This document shows positions 10,054 to 20,589 of a DNA stretch of 64,000 nt, one piece after another (the first letter of the stretch is position 1; every line of letters starts with the position of its first letter). The stretch is from Hygrophila difformis (lineage: Eukaryota; Streptophyta; Magnoliopsida; Lamiales; Acanthaceae). The stretch is taken from NCBI GenBank assembly GCA_030278955.1, contig JAOANR010000005.1, forward strand, positions 28,139,849 to 28,203,848, given 5' to 3'. Below the pieces are notes generated by a model. That model saw only the letters and a list, made by a program, of their open reading frames with translations, had not been told where the DNA came from and did not search any database. Both the position numbers and the translations under genes were made by a program.

Positions 10054-11031
10054 ATGTCTCTCTCGTCTCGTCCTCCCGATATCCCGCCGCCGCCGTCTCC
10101 AACCAAGTCTTCCTTTGTCTCTCCCAGCGTCTCTTTCCGTGATGCTGCTACCGGAGGCCCATCCTTGACTCCAACCCCCCCTAGGAAGTGGTAGATTTGA
10201 TTGCAACGGAACTTGTGACTGTGTCTCGGGATGGAGAGCATAGTTGGTGCCCGAAGATCCGTTTCGACAGTGCCCTGTTGGAATCTCGCTTTGAACCTTG
10301 GAAGGAAACGTTGGTGGTGAAAATCATGGGAACTACTGTTGGATATACTGCCATGAAGGAGCGACTCTCTCGAGTGTGGAAACTACAGGAGAGTACTTTC
10401 GACCTATTGGACGTAGGGTTCGGATGTTACTTGGCCAAGTTTGTCAATTCCTTGGATCGGGAAAGAGTTCTTACTCAGGGGCCTTGGATTGTGTTCAACC
10501 ATTGCTTAGCCGTGATGCGTTGGACTCGGGAGTTTAATCCGGAGACAACTATTGTGAATACGATCCACACTTGGGTCCGGCTACCGGGACTCAAGCAAGC
10601 GTACTATAAGGAAGACATGTTACGTGCAATTGCTTCGGCCTTGGGCACAGTGTTGAAGGTAGATAAAAATACCACCGCAATTTCGCGTGGCCGCTATGCT
10701 AGGGTTTGTATCGAAATCAAACTCGATGAACCCCTAATTGGACAACTTGATGTGGATGGTGATATTATTAAGGTCGCTTACGAAGGTTTGCATATGTTAT
10801 GTATGAAATGTGCGCGCTACGGGCATCTCCAGGACAGGTGCATGGCTCAACCTAGGCGCCAGCCCCCCCCAACTCCGGCGACGGTGGTGGTTTCGGATGA
10901 GGCGGCAGAAACAACCTAGGATGGTAGGTTGCATGAGTCAAGGGAGAGGATCCCCGAGAATCAGGGAAGCAATTCTGGCAAATTGGAAGTTTCCAATTCT
11001 ATTTTGGGTATAAATTCGGGTGATGAAGGGT
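10054..11031 (+). pseudogene. LINE ORF1 (DUF4283 plus CCHC zinc knuckle), broken
   Basis: ORF1 encodes the nucleic-acid-binding gag-like protein of plant L1 elements, which coats LINE RNA. ATG at 10054 opens a proline- and serine-rich N-terminus. After KW a one-base loss near 10190 causes a frameshift to a TAG at 10192. The second frame (10188-10919) carries the DUF4283 fold, including WKLQESTFDLLDVGFGCYLAKF, GPWIVFNHCLAVMRW and WVRLPGL. It then has a zinc knuckle CMKCARYGHLQDRC at about 10801-10842. An in-frame TAG at 10917 is followed by more coding-like sequence (HESRERIPENQGSNSG) up to the LTR insertion at 11032. Non-functional. Confidence 0.88.
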
Positions 11032-12372
11032 TGAAACTTTTGACAATTTCCTACACGAGTATTTTTCTAAAACATCCCAAGTTGAATTTATTAAATGAGA
11101 AGAGTTATGATTCGTGGGAAAGGGGTTTAAGGATATATTTCACTTTTTATTACTCATCTGGGAAACTTTGATTTCAAACAGCACTGTGGACCTCCCCGGC
11201 ATGAAACTTTTGACAATTTCCTGCCTTGAAGATCCTTGCCCTGAAACTTTTGACAAGTTCCCACTACATGAGTATTTTTTGAAAAATCATAATCTTGGTT
11301 TTCAATTTTATTTAATGAAACCAATTTATGATGGCGGAGTTGAGATTAGGGATATATTTATAGGTTGTCACGTTTTTATTACTCGTGTTAAGAAACTGTG
11401 CCCCCGAAAGCGCACGGTGTCAAAAATTGCAGTAATTTATAGTAAGACCGGATCGTTCACTGGAGGATGTGCGATAGAAGCAGGGCCCACGTCGTTTTAG
11501 TAGATTTTCCACTCGTATTGCTCCACTTAATTTGAAAGGTGACTAATCAGCTACTAACTGAATTTAAACTAACTTACAAAAGCACTTAAATCTATTCTAC
11601 AAAGCATATGAATTCTATTCTAGAAAGCGGGTGAATTTATACTAGAAAGCAAATAAAGTTATTCTAAGAATGCAGTAAATACTATTTGTAGAAGCATTGA
11701 AAATTTACACTATGCTAGCTATGAAGCTGATTCACAGTTTGGACAGAAGTGACAGGAAGAAAAGAATAAAAATTGGACAAGATTTTGATAAGGCATAATT
11801 AAACTTCCATTTTAATACACAGATCTTTAGTTGGGATAATCCTGTCAGACAGCTAATTCTCATGCTCTCAGTGTTGAGTTCCCTTTGATAGACAGGTACT
11901 TACAACATGAGTTTACACGTTCTTAAGACCACAGATTCTAAGATACCATAGATTTGTAACTGCCCTGGCCTGGGTATGTTACTTCATCTATGGTGAACAA
12001 GCAACACCTGACAAATCATTTATTGAAGTGCCAAGTACTACTATCATTCTCCCATGTCACACCCAAAAATTTTAATCAAGCCTGAACTATCCCTTAACTA
12101 TCAATCCTAGTAGCAGTTACACAACTCTCAATACAACCGAGTGACCTCTAATGAAAGCGTTTAAAAGAAAGCGATAAAGGAAGCATTTAAAATCCTATCA
12201 CTCGGAGGTTTTGAAGGTCTGACCCTGGTAGTAGAAGACAACCCCCAGTCATGGTGACCGGGTGTGGATCAAGAATTCTCGGCTCTCGGTGAACCGCTCG
12301 CAGTGTTCACTTCCTTCCGAGTGGTTATGAGATACAAACTAATGAGACGAACTAATAAATTAGTTCGTTCCG

Positions 12373-13008
12373 GATGTACTCACTCAGGACTCAAAGGTAG
12401 GCTTTGGCAGAAGAGGATAGTGGTTGAAAGGAACTCAACCCTATCTTAGAAAATAACCAAGGCCTGGATGTTGTTCCTCTAAAATTATCTACTACACTGT
12501 ATTTGAATCCAAGTGGACCCCATCTCGATGTAATAATTAATCTCGGATTCCCAACAAACAACAATTTTGGAAAAATAATGAATTTGAAAACCTTTCCCTA
12601 AACAGGTACTAGACTCTCAATTAAAACACAGATCCTTTCAGTCTAGATGAGACCTAATTGCTGACCCTGCTTCTAATTTCCCCAAAATCAACCCTTGACA
12701 GAATATGAACTAGTCATAACTGAGGAATTTATCCCTTACTCAGATCTGGATTTTATAAAGGAGTTTTTGTTGGAAATTTAATATGCAATATCTGTTTAAA
12801 ATCTAGACTTCTGATGTCCAAGGGAAGGATCCCAAAATATTATAGACCACATTAATTACATTATAGTAGCATGCATACGGATATAATGAAGTGTAAAATG
12901 AATTGATCCAAAATATACTGGCGGGTCTAGACAGAAGATGAAACACAAACAAGAAGTGGTCAGAGGACCAAAGTAATGGCAGAATAATCGGGTAGACTGC
13001 AAACATCT
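12373..13008. repeat. LTR segment present only in the 3' LTR
   Basis: Both 5' LTR copies pass directly from GTTCCGAGTGTT to CACTGTCCAATTTCCC, whereas this LTR has about 636 extra bases in between. The extra DNA has no terminal inverted repeats or target duplication that I can find. A deletion in the 5' LTR at short ACT homology is therefore more likely than an insertion here. Confidence 0.65.
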
Positions 13009-13948
13009 ACTGTCCAATTTCCCAATTACTCGGATGGAGCGAATTTAGATAGCTTAAACCCTGTAATGGCAGTGTCAATGCCAGTTGGGCCTCCACTGTC
13101 TGTGAATTCAGATAAAAACCTACATGCTTCTTTTCTGTAATGATCATTAGTCAGCATTGACAGATGTTGACTGATTCACACTACAGATTAGAATTTGGGT
13201 TTGGAAATTAAGATAAAGAAAAGAAAACTGTATCTGGATAGGAGTCAGCTGAGCAGCTATTATAATCCCGGATGGACGAACCGCCAATGCTTTCACTGAC
13301 TGCTATCCAGACCATGCAAAATAACACTTAGTAACTAATACCCAGAATACGAGCTAGTTTATCCGTGAGGGAATACCCGCCAACATTAGTCTGATGTATT
13401 CTTCACTAATTGTTACATACAATACAGAAAAGACAAGATGGAAATAAAATAAAAACAAGGCCTTGTATGAGAGACATTGGTTTCTCATGCAAGGTTATAG
13501 AATTAATCCATAGTTGATGACCTAAATAATCCCTCCTACCATAATTAATTACAGTCCGGATTATCTGTTTAAGGCATCATGGTTTGTTTATAGAAAAATA
13601 TTTTAATGACAATTGAACAAAGATCCTTTAATCATAACAATTAGTGATTTAATCATTACTAATTACAATCATTAATCATCAATGACTAGAGGGTTCAATT
13701 AATTAAGTGATGGAAATGGAGAATCAAAATTTCGGCAGCATAACGCCTTATATTGCAATTCTGGGATATTACATCTTAATCCGTGGGATTAAAATGTGAG
13801 TGTTTGCAATATATTAGAGGATAAGAAATCAGAATTTTTGGGATTAAATAGAGGAGAGGACTCTGTTGAGAAACCATAAATTGTGTCATGAGCCTAGTCC
13901 CGCGACATGGGTACCTCGACAGGTTTTCAGAAATTTGGCAGAGTTTCA

Positions 13949-14400
13949 CCTTGTGTCGCTAAGCAAAAGTGTGTCGCGAGGCGTGGCCTCGCGACAGGAG
14001 TTTAGCGACACAGGGTTTTCTGAGAATTTTCAAAGTATTTGGCTCCCAGTCGCTAGTCTGGAAATTGTGTCGCGAGGCGTGGCCTCGCGACAGGATGTCT
14101 AGCGACTGGGTTTTCAAAATATTGACAAGGCATAATTTTCTGTCTCGGAATAAAAGTGTGTCGCGAACCGTGGGTTCGCGACAGGGGTGTTCCGCGACAG
14201 AGGCCATGCAGAAAAATTGCAAGAGTTTGGTCCTCAGTCGCTAAGCAGGTGTTGTGTCGCGGACCGTGGGTTCGCGACAGGAGTGCCTCGCGACCGAGGG
14301 TTTCAAAATATCAAGACAGGTGTCCTTAGACACCCTTGTCGCGAAACAACCTTCCTGTCGCTAGACGTGGTCTCGCGACAGGAGGCGGTTGGCGACAGGG
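13949..14400. repeat. Array of five nested palindromes, about 95-bp period
   Basis: Inner hairpins start at 13972, 14068, 14159, 14255 and 14354. Each has arms of 11-13 bases around the constant loop GTG. Inner left arms are TGTCGCGAGGC (units 1 and 2), TGTCGCGAACC (3), TGTCGCGGACC (4) and CCTGTCGCTAGAC (5), and the right arms change to match. Each inner hairpin is enclosed by an outer stem: CCCAGTCGCTAG with CTAGCGACTGGG in unit 2 (14045-14056 and 14099-14110, perfect), others with one to a few mismatches. Linkers are poorly conserved. The array is also present at about 29187-29635 and 45183-45640. Confidence 0.92.
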
Positions 14401-15107
14401 ATGGTTCAGGACACAAGTCAGTAAAAGCAGAAATGAACAGTGGCATGCAAACAGCGTGATCTCATCCTATTTCAGATTCAAAAGCTATTCTAGCTAAAAA
14501 CAACCAAACAACATTTGAAATAACAAGAACATGCTTGAACATAAATAAACTAAACTGGGACAGTATTTAAAATAAAGCAAAATCCTAATCTAGGGTTTGA
14601 TCACACGCATACATAACCTCATTCAACAAAAGAGCAACAGTAAGCATAATAAAGGGAAATGGGGGTCAAATGACCCCAAACTGGAAATGAAAGCATTAAA
14701 TCCATGGGGTGTGAGACCCATTTCATGATTTGGGACACATTTAGTGAATATTTTCTCATTTTATTAAGTGCGTATGTTAATACCCATGGTTTGGGTATTA
14801 CAAAACCCTAAAAACAAAGTTTAGCAAGAAAAACATAGTATAAACTAGCTACCTAACCACTGGAACAGTGGAAAACATAAAAACTAAAACTAACTATGCT
14901 AAACTTAGGACATAATTAAATAATACAAAAAAATAAAAACTAACTACACTACCTAAGAACTGGATGCTCCCTTCTGCCTTCAAGAGTAATTTTTCTAACC
15001 AAAAAAAAGCTCTTTATCTCAAGGGAATCACCTCATATTTATTGAAGTGAAACCCTAGGCCCATGGGCCTTGATCTGAAGCCCATTGTGTCTCAAGACAT
15101 CACACAC

Positions 15108-15355
15108 ATCACACTGTGTCGCGGAACAACACTGCATGTGGCAAGGCTTCTCGACAGGGTCTTGGTCTTCAATTTGTGCAACTGTGTCGCTATCCATGCC
15201 TGTGTCGCTAGGCAATGGATCGCGACCGGGGTTCCGCGACCGGGAACTGGGGACATGGCTTCTTCTTCAGGCTGCATGTTGTGTCGCCAAACCTTCCTGT
15301 GTCGCGAGGCCATGGACCGCGACACAGGAGCTTCCGCGACCGGGTATTCCTGGAC
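15108..15355. repeat. U3 palindrome cluster upstream of the LTR TATA box
   Basis: TGTCGC / GCGACA arms recur here at least eight times. The clearest is a perfect 11-bp inverted repeat, CCTGTGTCGCG at 15296-15306 and CGCGACACAGG at 15318-15328, with an 11-base loop. On the minus strand the cluster ends about 50-60 bases upstream of the TATA position, so it occupies the proximal promoter. It is also present in the 5' LTR copies near 30365-30605 and 46354-46595. Confidence 0.8.
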
Positions 15356-15449
15356 ACAATGAATTGGGCCAGATGGGCCGAAATTATTCTTTTTGTGGGC
15401 TTTTCTTTCTTTTCCCCATATTTTCCGTTCCCTTTTTCTTTTCTTTTCA

Positions 15450-15457
15450 CTTTTCTC
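15450..15457 (-). promoter_or_regulatory. Polypurine tract of the Athila-like element
   Basis: GAGAAAAG on the minus strand directly precedes the LTR start TGAAAAG. It is short and A-rich, but it is in the right place for plus-strand priming. Confidence 0.45.
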
Positions 15458-17356
15458 ATGTTTTTGGATTTTTCTAGCATAAATGTGTAATAAAATTACA
15501 TATTCATGCATTTTCTTAGCAGCTCAATATTTTTACAATTATGCATAAATCAGTCCAATTCAACTGCTTTCTTATTTAATATAAGACCGGAATGCGATCA
15601 AATGCCCGTTTTAGACACGGAAATGGATTGAAAATAATGGTCATTTCTGGCCATTATCAACATCCTCACATTTAATACTGATCGTCCCCGAGCAGTCAGA
15701 GTCAATGTTCTAGAGAACACGGACTCTGCATACTCAATTCATTTCCGTGGCTTCATAAATCACATTCTTTTTGGATTGGGATAAGATAATAAAAAACTAC
15801 AAGTATTAAATTCCCTTGATTGCAGTGTTTAATGAAATGATACTTGCCACTACATCGGGCCTACAAATCAAACATTATTATCAACCCTTCATGAATATCA
15901 TGTTTGAACGATGCAAGGATTAAGAATGAGAATTAGGGTATGACGCAAACATGATTCATGAAACAGAGCCTCACATATAAGAGAATCGGAAAATTCACTC
16001 ACTCTCAAGACTCAAAAGGGGTTTAATCATTGAGCACTCAAAATCAAATTCAATTAAATTATCCCATAGGCTTGCAATCAGACGAACTCGCCACCGGTTC
16101 ATTTCCTCAAATTGAGATCATGAGGTCTTATTTAAGGGTTGTAATGGGGCATACGGTTGTAACATTCGGTAAGAAAGGGAAATTATTGGGCTAAAGAGTT
16201 GCATGAAATCATTCTATCACAACTTGGCATATTTTTATTTAAAAATTTATGATCATCAATGTTTCTTTCTTTCTTTTGTTTTTCTTTTCTATTGCATGAC
16301 ATCAGACTTTGTCTGATTTGTTTTGTCAATTGCAATTTATTTGTGTTGAGTTGGAATCAACATCTTTCTTCTCTCTCTCTCTCTTTTTTTTTTTGATCGG
16401 ATTTTTGAATACCGATTGAAATTTTGTTGATGATAAAAAATTGTAATGCCATGATAAAATACGTTCTTACACACTTGGGTTTGAATTTTTTTTTTTTTGG
16501 TCCTTTTAGAAGGCTTGGAAAAATATAGAGGGCTTCAAAGAAAAATTAGGCTTAAGGCTCAAAGTGGTTAATCTTAAGGGGAAAATATTTTTGGATTTGG
16601 ATTTCAAAAGAAGGCCAAAAATTTGGGTTTTTCTAGGTGCCTCGATCATATGCTCGATCTTTGGAATATGGCTTGGTCTTGAATCGGTCCCAATTGCAAG
16701 TTCTAGTTTCCTTTAATCAACATGATTCACACATCAAGGAAAATGAATGAGTAAAAGTGACTCATGGCTCAAACCTCACAGGTTGGATTGATTCATGTCA
16801 TACAATATTCTCAAATTTAATCAAGCTTAATCCCAACACTTTATTCAATCAAAATTTCTAACATGCAGATTTATTACCCAACAAGATGATCGCATCATTA
16901 AATTTTTATAGCTCAAAACCTTAGGACTTCATTTCATGCATGTTTTCAATTATATTATCCCAATTTAGAAGTTTGAAAATTTAATCACAAGCCTAAATTC
17001 GACATGTGAATTTAGAGCAGGTTTATGCACATTTTTGCTGGTTATTAAATTTAAAGCAGTAAAGAGGCACTGATGTCATACTGAGTATGTCAACAGCATA
17101 TTTTCGGCCTGACAGTCACTTATTCATCTCGGACTGTCAGACATCTTTTCAAGAAGAAAACGAATAAAAATTGTTTGTGGATCTCGAAAATCGAGTTCCG
17201 TTTAGGGAAAGCGATAAATTACATCAATTACAAGAGATTCTTATGCAGTTAGTACGAACCTGCACACAAAAGAAGAAATCCCTCATATGATGCTTACACT
17301 AGAGCTTAAAATGAAATAAAGTATACTAGGATTCATTCCTCCTCCATTCTTCTCTC
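15458..17356. other. 3' non-coding part of the Athila-like element
   Basis: AT-rich sequence with no convincing ORF. It contains a T-rich and CT-repeat stretch at 16365-16400. The minus-strand motif TAAATGTGAGGATGTTGATA at 15655-15674 is a purine-rich element that recurs, with variation, at 18061 and 20450. Confidence 0.55.
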
Positions 17357-17993
17357 TCAGAACATGTACCTGCTCCAGTGGACGAAACTTGTCAAATCAC
17401 ATCGCAGACACCAGCCATTATGGTCTCTCAGGGCTGGTTGGTCTGCAAACAAGTAGGGAGTGCCCGGATTGTCTACCATCCCTGAGAGAGTGTTGGTGGA
17501 TGTGTAGTTCAAGACTGATTTATCGGTCACAATTCTTTCTATCATCTGAATCCCCTGAAGAACCTGGCTTTCGTCCAGCTTACTCATCAGCATCAGTCCA
17601 CGTGTGAAGATTGATGCCTTGTGATTGTCCTCAATTCCTGACAGCAGTAGCTCACAGGCTTGCTCCTCATCCCCTTCCACGAATGCTAGGAGTGCTGGAA
17701 CGATTTGAAGATTAAAATTTCCTTCCTCCACGCATGTTTGCAGGAATCTCTCCTTCTGCCATCGAATTCTCTCCTGCCACTGCTTCACTGTGGAAGTGTC
17801 CAGCTCACATCGCTTGTACACGATGGTGAGGTTCCCTGCGTCTCTGAGCTTTTTGCACGTTTCCTGCGCAATGAAAACTTCCCTGATTTCATCCTCTCCT
17901 ATTCGAGAGAGAATTTCTCCTAGAAGCTCCAGTGGTAAGTCTAGCAGCTGGGTTCCTTCGGGTTCAGGATCTGGGATTTGAAGAAGGTTGCCC
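17357..17993 (-). pseudogene. F-box protein exon (At2g35280-like) inside the retrotransposon
   Basis: The minus-strand exon starts after a good acceptor, TCTCTTCAG/GGGCAACC (17995-17994/17993). It encodes an F-box, LLDLPLELLGEILSRIG followed by EDEIREVFIAQETCKKLRDAGN (about 17945-17835). A helical region follows, with a LLLSGIEDNHKASIFTRGLMLM segment resembling the Sel1-like repeats of plant At2g35280-type F-box proteins. The frame is open to TGA at 17357. F-box proteins are substrate receptors of SCF ubiquitin ligases. No ATG precedes the F-box within this exon, so the start lies in an upstream exon, perhaps near or in the 19075-19574 gap. The C-terminus lacks the usual MYND-like cysteines. 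It lies in the position where Athila elements carry env-like ORFs, in the same orientation as pol. Likely a captured host gene fragment. Confidence 0.72.
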
Positions 17994-18060
17994 CTGAAGA
18001 GATAAGAAGTAGTGAATCCAATTTTTATAATTTCCTCAGAGATTATTCAAGTTTGGAAAC

Positions 18061-18097
18061 CAACATCATCACATTTAGAGCTTTGCTCTAGATGTGA
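18061..18097. repeat. Hairpin at a repeated purine-motif site
   Basis: TCACATTTAGAGC (18069-18081) and GCTCTAGATGTGA (18085-18097) pair at 12 of 13 positions around a TTT loop. The preceding CAACATCATC is shared with sites at 15655 and 20450. Confidence 0.7.
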
Positions 18098-18099
18098 GG

Positions 18100-19074
18100 T
18101 TATTAAACATCCGACTTGAATTTAGTACAAAGCATAGGTAAAATAAACTTTTATGAAGAGATAGGGGTCATTGGGCCCTATATATTTTTAATGGGCCATC
18201 GGGCCTAAAAGTTCGATTTTCCAATATTATTAAACAAGTCCGAGACACTTGTTGGAAATGGAATGAGATGGAATGATGGAGATGAAATGCTCGAATGTGG
18301 GGATGTGCAGTGGATGCGTGGCGAAATGGATTTGCTATTCTCGAATTGCTTGGACTGTCTTTGGATAGTTAAAGCATTCCCAAAATTTGCAAACACTATT
18401 TTTAATTTTTAAAGGGTTGGCTTGTTTTATTTAAGGAAAGCGGGATGTGAGTGGTCCCATTTTGGATTTTTGAAAAGGATAGCAGTTGGGTGACAAAAAT
18501 ACTGCTATTTACTCACGCTACAGTTCCATTGGGAACAAAAAGAACACAAGTCAATTATTAAATCTATCAACTATTTTTGTCTTTTTCCAAAAGGCCACTT
18601 TTATTAAAAAGTGGAAGTCTCTAATTGGGTGTTTGTACTATGTTTCCATAAACAAACAAACATTTATTCCCACAAGATTTTAACATATGGAAACAAATTT
18701 GCCAAAAAGATCTTCCACTTGAATGCTTCAAACCAAAACTTCAAGATTAAATAAACTAACAACATCATGGTGTTCAAAATAACACTCTAATGCTCATCAG
18801 TTCATCTTTTACAGTTTCAATTTCAAAAATTTTACACCTTAACAGTTTTAAAACAAGCTCTCAAACAGGTTTTTAAGGGTTTCAAAAGGACTTCAAAGAG
18901 CTCCTTAAAACCGAGAGCATTCAAAATCTCAAAACAGAGAAAATAAAAACCCACACAAACCACATTATGCCATTCTCAACCCAAAAATAAGAAAAAGAAA
19001 CAAAAGAGTTCGATAGAGGCCATGAACAGGTGGAAAAAGTGGGTTTCTACCCTGTCCTATTTCGTTCGGGTCTG
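18100..19074 (-). other. Probable intron or leader of the F-box gene
   Basis: AT-rich sequence with no supported ORF lies between the gap and the F-box acceptor. If the F-box gene starts near 19618, this would be intron. A minus-strand ATG-containing stretch next to the gap gives only a short hydrophobic peptide. Confidence 0.35.
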
Positions 19075-19574
19075 NNNNNNNNNNNNNNNNNNNNNNNNNN
19101 NNNNNNNNNNNNNNNNNNNNNNNNNNNNNNNNNNNNNNNNNNNNNNNNNNNNNNNNNNNNNNNNNNNNNNNNNNNNNNNNNNNNNNNNNNNNNNNNNNNN
19201 NNNNNNNNNNNNNNNNNNNNNNNNNNNNNNNNNNNNNNNNNNNNNNNNNNNNNNNNNNNNNNNNNNNNNNNNNNNNNNNNNNNNNNNNNNNNNNNNNNNN
19301 NNNNNNNNNNNNNNNNNNNNNNNNNNNNNNNNNNNNNNNNNNNNNNNNNNNNNNNNNNNNNNNNNNNNNNNNNNNNNNNNNNNNNNNNNNNNNNNNNNNN
19401 NNNNNNNNNNNNNNNNNNNNNNNNNNNNNNNNNNNNNNNNNNNNNNNNNNNNNNNNNNNNNNNNNNNNNNNNNNNNNNNNNNNNNNNNNNNNNNNNNNNN
19501 NNNNNNNNNNNNNNNNNNNNNNNNNNNNNNNNNNNNNNNNNNNNNNNNNNNNNNNNNNNNNNNNNNNNNNNNNN
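19075..19574. other. Assembly gap of exactly 500 N
   Basis: A fixed-length N run joins two contigs, so its true size is unknown. Apparent reading frames running through it are meaningless. Confidence 0.99.
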
Positions 19575-19617
19575 GGTAAAGGTCCCAGGTTTGGAAAGAT
19601 CCTTAGCAACCTGTCCA

Positions 19618-19780
19618 TGGTGTCCCCTTGAAAACGGATGGGTTTAGTGCGAAGAACATGGTGGTGTTCGTTCGGAAGAGAACGGAGTGAAAGGAAGAAG
19701 TTGAAGAGTTGAATGAAAATGATGAGAGTGCAAGGAAAAGAGGCGAGGAGGGGGGGGGGGGGGGCGGTATAAATACTGAA
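19618..19780 (-). promoter_or_regulatory. Candidate promoter, leader and start of the F-box gene
   Basis: On the minus strand a TATTTATA stretch (19776-19769) is followed by a pyrimidine-rich leader (CTCATCATTTTCATTCAACT and onward), then ATG codons at 19659 and 19618. The second has a strong context, ACACCATGG, and opens MDRLLRIFPNLGPL before running into the gap. Neighbouring G-runs at 19750-19764 may be inflated. On the plus strand the same AT box reads TATAAATA, so direction is uncertain. Confidence 0.35.
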
Positions 19781-19799
19781 GAAACGGTCGCGGGACCCT

Positions 19800-20100
19800 A
19801 GACTGTGTCGCTAGGCATGGTTTCCGCAACCAGGGCCTAGCGACATTAGACATGTCGCGGAATTGGAGTCCGGTCGCGGGGCAGTGCCTCGCGACAAGGG
19901 TATCGCGACTAGGTTCAGCAGGGAAGTAAAGTCAACGGGGAACGTGTCGCGGAATAGAGGGCTGGGTCGCGAGGCCATGCCTCACGACAGGGTGTATAGC
20001 GACAGCGACAAGAGAGTTAGGGACATATGAAGTGTGTCGCGGAACTAGGCCTGGTCGTGGGACATGGCTTCGCGACACAGTGGTTGCTTCGCGACACAAA
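19800..20100. repeat. Third TGTCGC/GCGACA palindrome cluster
   Basis: A perfect 11-bp inverted repeat has TGTCGCTAGGC at 19806-19816 and GCCTAGCGACA at 19835-19845. A second hairpin has GTCGCGGGGC at 19873-19882, loop AGT, and GCCTCGCGAC at 19886-19895, with one G-T mismatch. Further units lie at about 19967-19990 and 20060-20085. They share arm sequences with the LTR arrays but lie outside the LTR. Confidence 0.78.
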
Positions 20101-20449
20101 ATTTTGAATTTTCAAATTTTCCGTGGTCTGGGCCCGAGTGTGGTATTGGGCCTGAATCCACTTTATTTGATTTGGACCTGAATATATTTCAGTTCCAAAT
20201 AAATTCAAAAATTGCTGGCTGAGAATTAAAGAGTCCACTTGCATAAAATAGGTTGGGTCAATTCAATTCGTTTGCAAAAATTATTCCGGACTTTAAATTG
20301 CTTTGAATTCCGGAAATATTTCTTAAATTTCATGAATTAATCCAACCAAGAACCTGGTTTTTCCGTGTTACTTTTCTACTCCTTCTTTTTGATGGTTCGA
20401 ACTTTCCTGCAAGACAGATAAATAAAAACGGCATTAGATTTTCTCCAAA

Positions 20450-20491
20450 TATCAACATCCTTACATTTAGAGTCTTTGTAACTCTAAATGT
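20450..20491. repeat. Purine motif with perfect 10-bp hairpin after pol
   Basis: ACATTTAGAG (20463-20472) and CTCTAAATGT (20482-20491) are perfect inverted repeats with a 9-base loop. On the minus strand this reads CTCTAAATGT, then AAATGTAAGGATGTTGATA, just downstream of the integrase C-terminus. A splice-acceptor-like TATCTGTCTTGCAG follows at about 20420-20405 (minus). Confidence 0.65.
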
Positions 20492-20589
20492 TTAAATTGA
20501 TTTTTGGGTACTTTCTTGTTATGAAATAATATACTATATATATGAAATGAAATTTTTGTGTTTTTAATGCTGTTTCTTATTAGGTGTAA

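Larger units (their letters stand above)
11032..15449 (-). repeat. 3' LTR of the Athila-like element (4418 bp)
   Basis: On the plus strand it starts TGAAAC and ends TTTTCA, giving 5-bp terminal inverted repeats TGAAA/TTTCA. Its left border abuts LINE ORF1. It aligns along its length with the 5' LTR copies at 26856-30691 and 42865-46680, apart from an extra block of about 636 bp (12373-13008). On the minus strand, U3 (15449 to about 15020) includes a palindrome cluster. The TATA position reads CAATAAATA here instead of CTATAAATA as in the 5' LTR. Short ORFs inside are shadows. Confidence 0.9.

Noticed and set aside
13866..14459. ORFs with repeated SRGVASRQ or CREAWPRDR peptides in the LTR
   Set aside because: They arise from the CpG-rich palindromes read in several frames on both strands, and start and stop positions change between copies.
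17389..17981. Plus-strand ORFs opposite the F-box exon
   Set aside because: Shadows of the minus-strand F-box frame, without domain similarity.
18965..19647. Long apparent reading frames spanning 19075-19574
   Set aside because: They consist of unknown bases (N). The same applies to 36952-37722.
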